In this document: positions 61,052 to 64,000 of the stretch, one piece after another
Position numbering within the stretch: the first letter of the stretch is position 1
Layout of the letters: each line of letters begins with the position of its first letter
Program-made: the position numbers and the translations under genes
Assembly (NCBI GenBank): GCA_025062275.1
Contig: JANXAP010000013.1
Span: forward strand, 1 to 64,000
Source of the DNA: Dehalococcoidia bacterium
GTDB lineage: Bacteria > Chloroflexota > Dehalococcoidia > SM23-28-2 > HRBIN24
Length of the DNA: 64,000 bases
Reading direction: 5' to 3'
The notes under the pieces: model-generated
The model's input: the letters and a program-made list of their open reading frames with translations, nothing else
Database searches by the model: none
What the model was told of the DNA's origin: nothing

Positions 61052-62128
61052 CTAGGCCCGCAGGCGCTGACGAACGGCCCGCAGCTCCTCCAGCAGCTCG
61101 GACAGGGGGACGTCCTCCACCTCAGCGGCCAGGGTCCGCTCCCGCACCTGGCTGGCCACCTTCTGGAAGATAGCCATCAGGTCGCTGTCCAGGGGAGATT
61201 CCTCCTGCCCGCCCTCGCCATCGGTTCCCGCCTGAGAAGCCTGGGCAAAAGCGGAGGCGGCAGCCTCCCCAGACTCCTCTTCGCCTTCCGCGGTGCCTAA
61301 GGATGGCCACTGCTCCAGGACGTCGGATGGGCCATCGCCGTTGGCCGGAACCTGGAGGGAAGGAGCAGCCGCGGCCTCCGGTCCGGGCTGGGCCTCGGGC
61401 TGCTGAGCGGGGTCCTGGGACTGCTCTTCGTCTTCGTGCTGGCTTCGCGCCTTTCCCGTCCTTTTGCCGTCCGCCTGCGGCTTCTCCCTGTGCATCTCTC
61501 CCTCCTGTTTCTGCTTCAGCCTTTGGCCCAGGGACGTCACTTCATGTCGCAAGGCCGAGGCCAGCGTCTCCAGCGCTTGGATGCCGCGATGTGCTCCCTG
61601 CCAGGTGAGGCCGGCCGCCCGCAGGCCGCCGGAGGCCGGAGCGACCACGTCCATGGCCAGGCGATAGAGCCAGACCAAGGCTCCTGCCAGCACCAGCAGG
61701 GAGAAGGTCCGGCCAGCCCAGCCGTTCATCAGGCGGTGACCGTAGCCCAGCAGCGGGACGGTGCTCCGCACCACCAGCACCTCGCCCGACACCGCAACGG
61801 GGGTGGGTAGAGGCTTCCCGTCCTCCCCGGCCAGGATCAGCGTCTGGCGGCTGCCGCTGCGCTGCAGCCCCAACACGTGGTAAATGTCGGTAGAGCCGCT
61901 TTCGTCGGTGAACAGGACTTCATCCCCCGGCAGGGCCTGGGAGACGGGCTCGGCCAGCACCAGGCGCTGCCCCAGGGCCTCTGTCCGCAGACCGAGGGCA
62001 CGAGGCAGGCCCGCCGCCACAGCGCCCACGACCACCAGGGCAGTGATGGCCGCCAAGACCACCCTGGTTGCCTTGATGGCCAAGGGCATGGAGACCAGAA
62101 CGGAGACCGGCATCATCGCCTGCCTCAT
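61052..62128 (-). CDS. Signal peptidase I-like (S26B-type) protein, catalytic Ser not seen
   Basis: The 358-residue protein has an N-terminal helix (residues ~18-40), a domain to about 160 with the layout of archaeal/ER-type signal peptidases (LPGDEVLFTDE, STDIYHVLGLQ, LILAGEDGKPLPTPVAVSGEVLVVRSTVPLLGYG), a second membrane helix (~140-160), and a long Glu/Gln/Pro-rich tail. The catalytic Ser-Met-x-Pro box expected before VLAEPV is absent; LRTEALGQRLVL stands there. It may be a binding or assembly partner rather than a protease. Its ATG overlaps the stop of the ArlJ-like gene (ATGA), tying it to the filament operon. Confidence 0.65.
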   Translation of the reverse strand: MRQAMMPVSVLVSMPLAIKATRVVLAAITALVVVGAVAAGLPRALGLRTEALGQRLVLAEPVSQALPGDEVLFTDESGSTDIYHVLGLQRSGSRQTLILAGEDGKPLPTPVAVSGEVLVVRSTVPLLGYGHRLMNGWAGRTFSLLVLAGALVWLYRLAMDVVAPASGGLRAAGLTWQGAHRGIQALETLASALRHEVTSLGQRLKQKQEGEMHREKPQADGKRTGKARSQHEDEEQSQDPAQQPEAQPGPEAAAAPSLQVPANGDGPSDVLEQWPSLGTAEGEEESGEAAASAFAQASQAGTDGEGGQEESPLDSDLMAIFQKVASQVRERTLAAEVEDVPLSELLEELRAVRQRLRA

Positions 62129-63699
62129 GGCGTCGGCAACCCCAGGGCGAAGAGTAGCTGGCCCAGGAGGGGCATGATGACCAGGGCCAGCCCGGTGGCG
62201 GCCAGGTTCAAGGAGGTGAAGAGGGCCAGCTTGAGCTTGCTTCCGCCTGCTGCCGCCTGACTGGTCCAGGTGTTGATGACGGTGAGGCCCACGGCCACGA
62301 TGACGGCCGTCGTCTGCAGCAGCTTGGCATCCATCTCCTGAAAGGCCAGACCGGTGGGGATGCCCAGGTCCTGGGGACGGATGCCCGTCGGGACATCGCT
62401 GGTGAGGGTGGCCTGGGCACGCACCAGCTGGGCGTTAAAGCGGGCCACCACCTCGTTCACGAAAAGCAGCAGGGCCACCAGCACGCCGTGCAGCGGCACG
62501 ATCATGAAGTGGAAGGTGGAGGCCACCAATCTGCGTTTGGAGCGGAGAAGGTAGGTCTGCAGGCCCAGGTCGGCGGCCAGGCTGCCGGCACGGGCCGGGT
62601 CGCCCCCCAGTCGCACGGCATCCCAGAAGGCACCCACCACCCTCTTCACCAGGTCGCTGCTGGTCTCGGCCACGAAGCGCGCCCAGGCCCGACCCGTCTC
62701 CACCCCTGCCTCCAGGCGCTGCAACAGCCGCTTGAGTTCCGGCTCCAGGGAGCCGATGGAGCGACGGTCCACGTGCTTCAGGCTGTCGGTGACGGTGGTG
62801 CCGCGGGCGGCCGTCACGCTGCCTAGGGAGCGCACGAAGTCGGCGATGTCACGGTCGCGATCGTTGACCTTCCGCTCCTCCAGGAAGGTGTAGAGGCCAG
62901 GGGGCGCCAGCATGATGGCCGCCGCCGTTATGGCCATGCCGAAGTGCTGGGTGACCACGTAGACCGCGATGCCACCTATCACCGCTGCCGGCAGGAAGAC
63001 CGTGGCCATGGACCTGAGCAGCTTCTGGGAGTGGGTGGCATCGGACAGCTTCTGCAGCATCGGGTCGGCGGGGGCCACCCGCCAGATGAGCCACGCGCCC
63101 AGCAGCCCCACCACCAGGACTATCATTTCGGTGGCCACCAGGAAGAAGTTGCCCAGGTGGTAGATCATGTTGGAGACCACCGCCACCAGCACTATCATGA
63201 TGGCCGCTGCCTCCAGGGCTACAAAGGCGTCGGTCCACTTGCGCAGCGACTCCAGGTCGCGCTCGTATTCGTTGACGTAGTCATCGGTTATGACCCGAAG
63301 CTCCCGGTGCAGGAAGGCCGCCTCGGGCTCGCCCGAGGCCAGGGAGTTGCCGAAGCGCAGCAGGATGGCACGTATGGTCTCCTCGCTGGCCCGACTGGAG
63401 ATGCGGTGACAGGCGTGGGCGAAATCGTAGGAAAGGCCCCGCACCAGCGCCAGCACCTGGCCGAAAAAGGGCGACGCACGGTAACCCAGGGAAGCCGCAA
63501 TCTGGAAGAGCTGGTCGCGGGTGACGTTGGCCGTGGCTACCGCCGCCAGGTGAGTGAACAGGCTCACCAGGTCATAGCGGTAGGCGCTGGCGTTGAACAG
63601 CAGCGACCGCGAGTTGGGAAGGGCCTGGCTGCGGGCGGCCCCCTCAGCCCTAGAAGAGGCCTTGCCGACGCGCCTTGGCCAGGACCTGATAGAGATCAT
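62125..63699 (-). CDS. ArlJ/TadC-like (T2SF domain) membrane platform protein
   Basis: The 524-residue protein has two T2SF-type cytoplasmic helical domains separated by membrane helices: residues ~45-155 (LFTHLAAVATANVTRDQLFQIAASLGY), membrane segments ~165-255, then DFVRSLGSVTAARGTTVTDSLKHVDRRSIG and GGDPARAGSLAADLGLQTYLLRSKRRL, and four helices at the end. The layout, with a second T2SF unit and a Gly-Gly helix, is like archaeal FlaJ/ArlJ platforms more than bacterial TadB/C. It would anchor the ATPase encoded upstream. The start overlaps the ATPase gene end by 50 bases, and an AAGGA site precedes it. Confidence 0.78.
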   Translation of the reverse strand: MISIRSWPRRVGKASSRAEGAARSQALPNSRSLLFNASAYRYDLVSLFTHLAAVATANVTRDQLFQIAASLGYRASPFFGQVLALVRGLSYDFAHACHRISSRASEETIRAILLRFGNSLASGEPEAAFLHRELRVITDDYVNEYERDLESLRKWTDAFVALEAAAIMIVLVAVVSNMIYHLGNFFLVATEMIVLVVGLLGAWLIWRVAPADPMLQKLSDATHSQKLLRSMATVFLPAAVIGGIAVYVVTQHFGMAITAAAIMLAPPGLYTFLEERKVNDRDRDIADFVRSLGSVTAARGTTVTDSLKHVDRRSIGSLEPELKRLLQRLEAGVETGRAWARFVAETSSDLVKRVVGAFWDAVRLGGDPARAGSLAADLGLQTYLLRSKRRLVASTFHFMIVPLHGVLVALLLFVNEVVARFNAQLVRAQATLTSDVPTGIRPQDLGIPTGLAFQEMDAKLLQTTAVIVAVGLTVINTWTSQAAAGGSKLKLALFTSLNLAATGLALVIMPLLGQLLFALGLPTP

Positions 63700-64000
63700 G
63701 GAAGTCCTTTACCCCCTTGCGGTGCAGCTCCTGCAGCAGCCGCGCCCGTTTCTCCAGCTCCAGGTACATCTCCCGCCGCTTGCTGGCGGGGAGACCGCGG
63801 CGGACGGCGATCTTGTTCTCCAGCAGGTAGCTGTTCATGTAGCCGGTGAACTCGAAGCGGTCGTAGACCGGGTCCCAATGGAATATCTCAGCGAAGGCGA
63901 AGGACTCGGTGGCCGGATCGTAGCCCAGCACCTCGCTGACCGAGAGCACCCGGCGCGCCAGTTTGCCGGTCTTCAGCCGTACGGCGCTGGTGATGACCAC
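63650..64000 (-). CDS. ArlI/GspE-like secretion ATPase, C-terminal part
   Basis: The C-terminal ~116 residues are visible; the start lies beyond the right edge. The sequence SAVRLKTGKLARRVLSVSEVLGYDPATESF, EIFHWDPVYDRFEFTGYMNSYLLENKIAVRRG and KGVKDFHDLYQVL matches the C-terminal domain of archaeal-type type IV filament ATPases (ArlI/archaeal GspE). These hexamers power filament assembly or rotation. The Walker motifs are outside the window. It overlaps the ArlJ-like gene, the normal arlI-arlJ order. Confidence 0.78.
   Translation of the reverse strand: MVITSAVRLKTGKLARRVLSVSEVLGYDPATESFAFAEIFHWDPVYDRFEFTGYMNSYLLENKIAVRRGLPASKRREMYLELEKRARLLQELHRKGVKDFHDLYQVLAKARRQGLF

Overview
The window is high-GC bacterial chromosome (nearly all genes use GC-rich third positions) that fits a Chloroflexota lineage, perhaps Dehalococcoidia-like. 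Supporting signs are the form of EF-Tu, RpoB and RpoC, a groES-groEL pair under one CIRCE operator, a LexA whose own promoter carries GAAC/GTTC half-sites, RemA next to gmk, many acyl-CoA genes with an LLM (F420-type) oxidoreductase, and an archaeal-type filament motor and platform at the right edge. Placement below phylum is inference. There is no CRISPR array, rRNA or insertion sequence. Genes are tightly packed, and several convergent pairs overlap at their stop codons.

Layout. 0-9.7 kb: an HD-GYP sensor (cut by the left edge), a VTT membrane protein, miaB, an NrtR-like regulator, an M16 peptidase, a secreted subtilase-like protein with dockerin-type repeats, and groEL/groES. 9.9-15.7 kb: a GT-C-like membrane protein, a coupled hydratase / CoA-transferase A / CoA-transferase B operon, a second hydratase, and lexA. 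15.9-21.4 kb: a translation operon from one strong promoter, tRNA-Thr, tRNA-Tyr, tRNA-Thr, tuf, rpmG, secE, nusG, rplK, rplA. A lower-GC two-gene cassette (probable restriction endonuclease plus DNA methyltransferase) sits between nusG and rplK. 21.5-32.3 kb: MBL-fold protein, flavin reductase, CorA, DUF72, SRPBCC, MEMO-like protein, tRNA-Arg, MgtE, tRNA-His, and the uvrA operon. 32.4-37.4 kb: site-2 protease, HD protein, tyrA, aroA, two tandem RemA-like genes, gmk. 37.3-43.2 kb: an MFS exporter, tRNA-Leu, CsbD-like and YggT-like proteins, a radical-SAM-family protein that has lost its iron-sulfur cysteines, and glutamate dehydrogenase. 43.3-51.4 kb: rpoC and rpoB. 51.7-58.6 kb: a lipid / acyl-CoA cluster with two tandem acyl-CoA dehydrogenases, an LLM oxidoreductase, a class III CoA-transferase, a SnoaL-like protein, an enoyl-CoA hydratase, tRNA-Thr(CGT) and a DUF6285-like protein. 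58.6-64 kb: an anchored glycosidase, a CrtC/AttH-like protein, and a minus-strand operon of an ArlI/GspE-like ATPase (partial), an ArlJ-like membrane platform and a signal-peptidase-like protein without a visible catalytic serine.

The most unusual points are the restriction-modification cassette inside the nusG-rplK operon, the intact radical-SAM protein without its cluster cysteines, the archaellum-like module with an apparently inactive signal-peptidase homologue, and the subtilase-like protein with Glu in place of the catalytic His.
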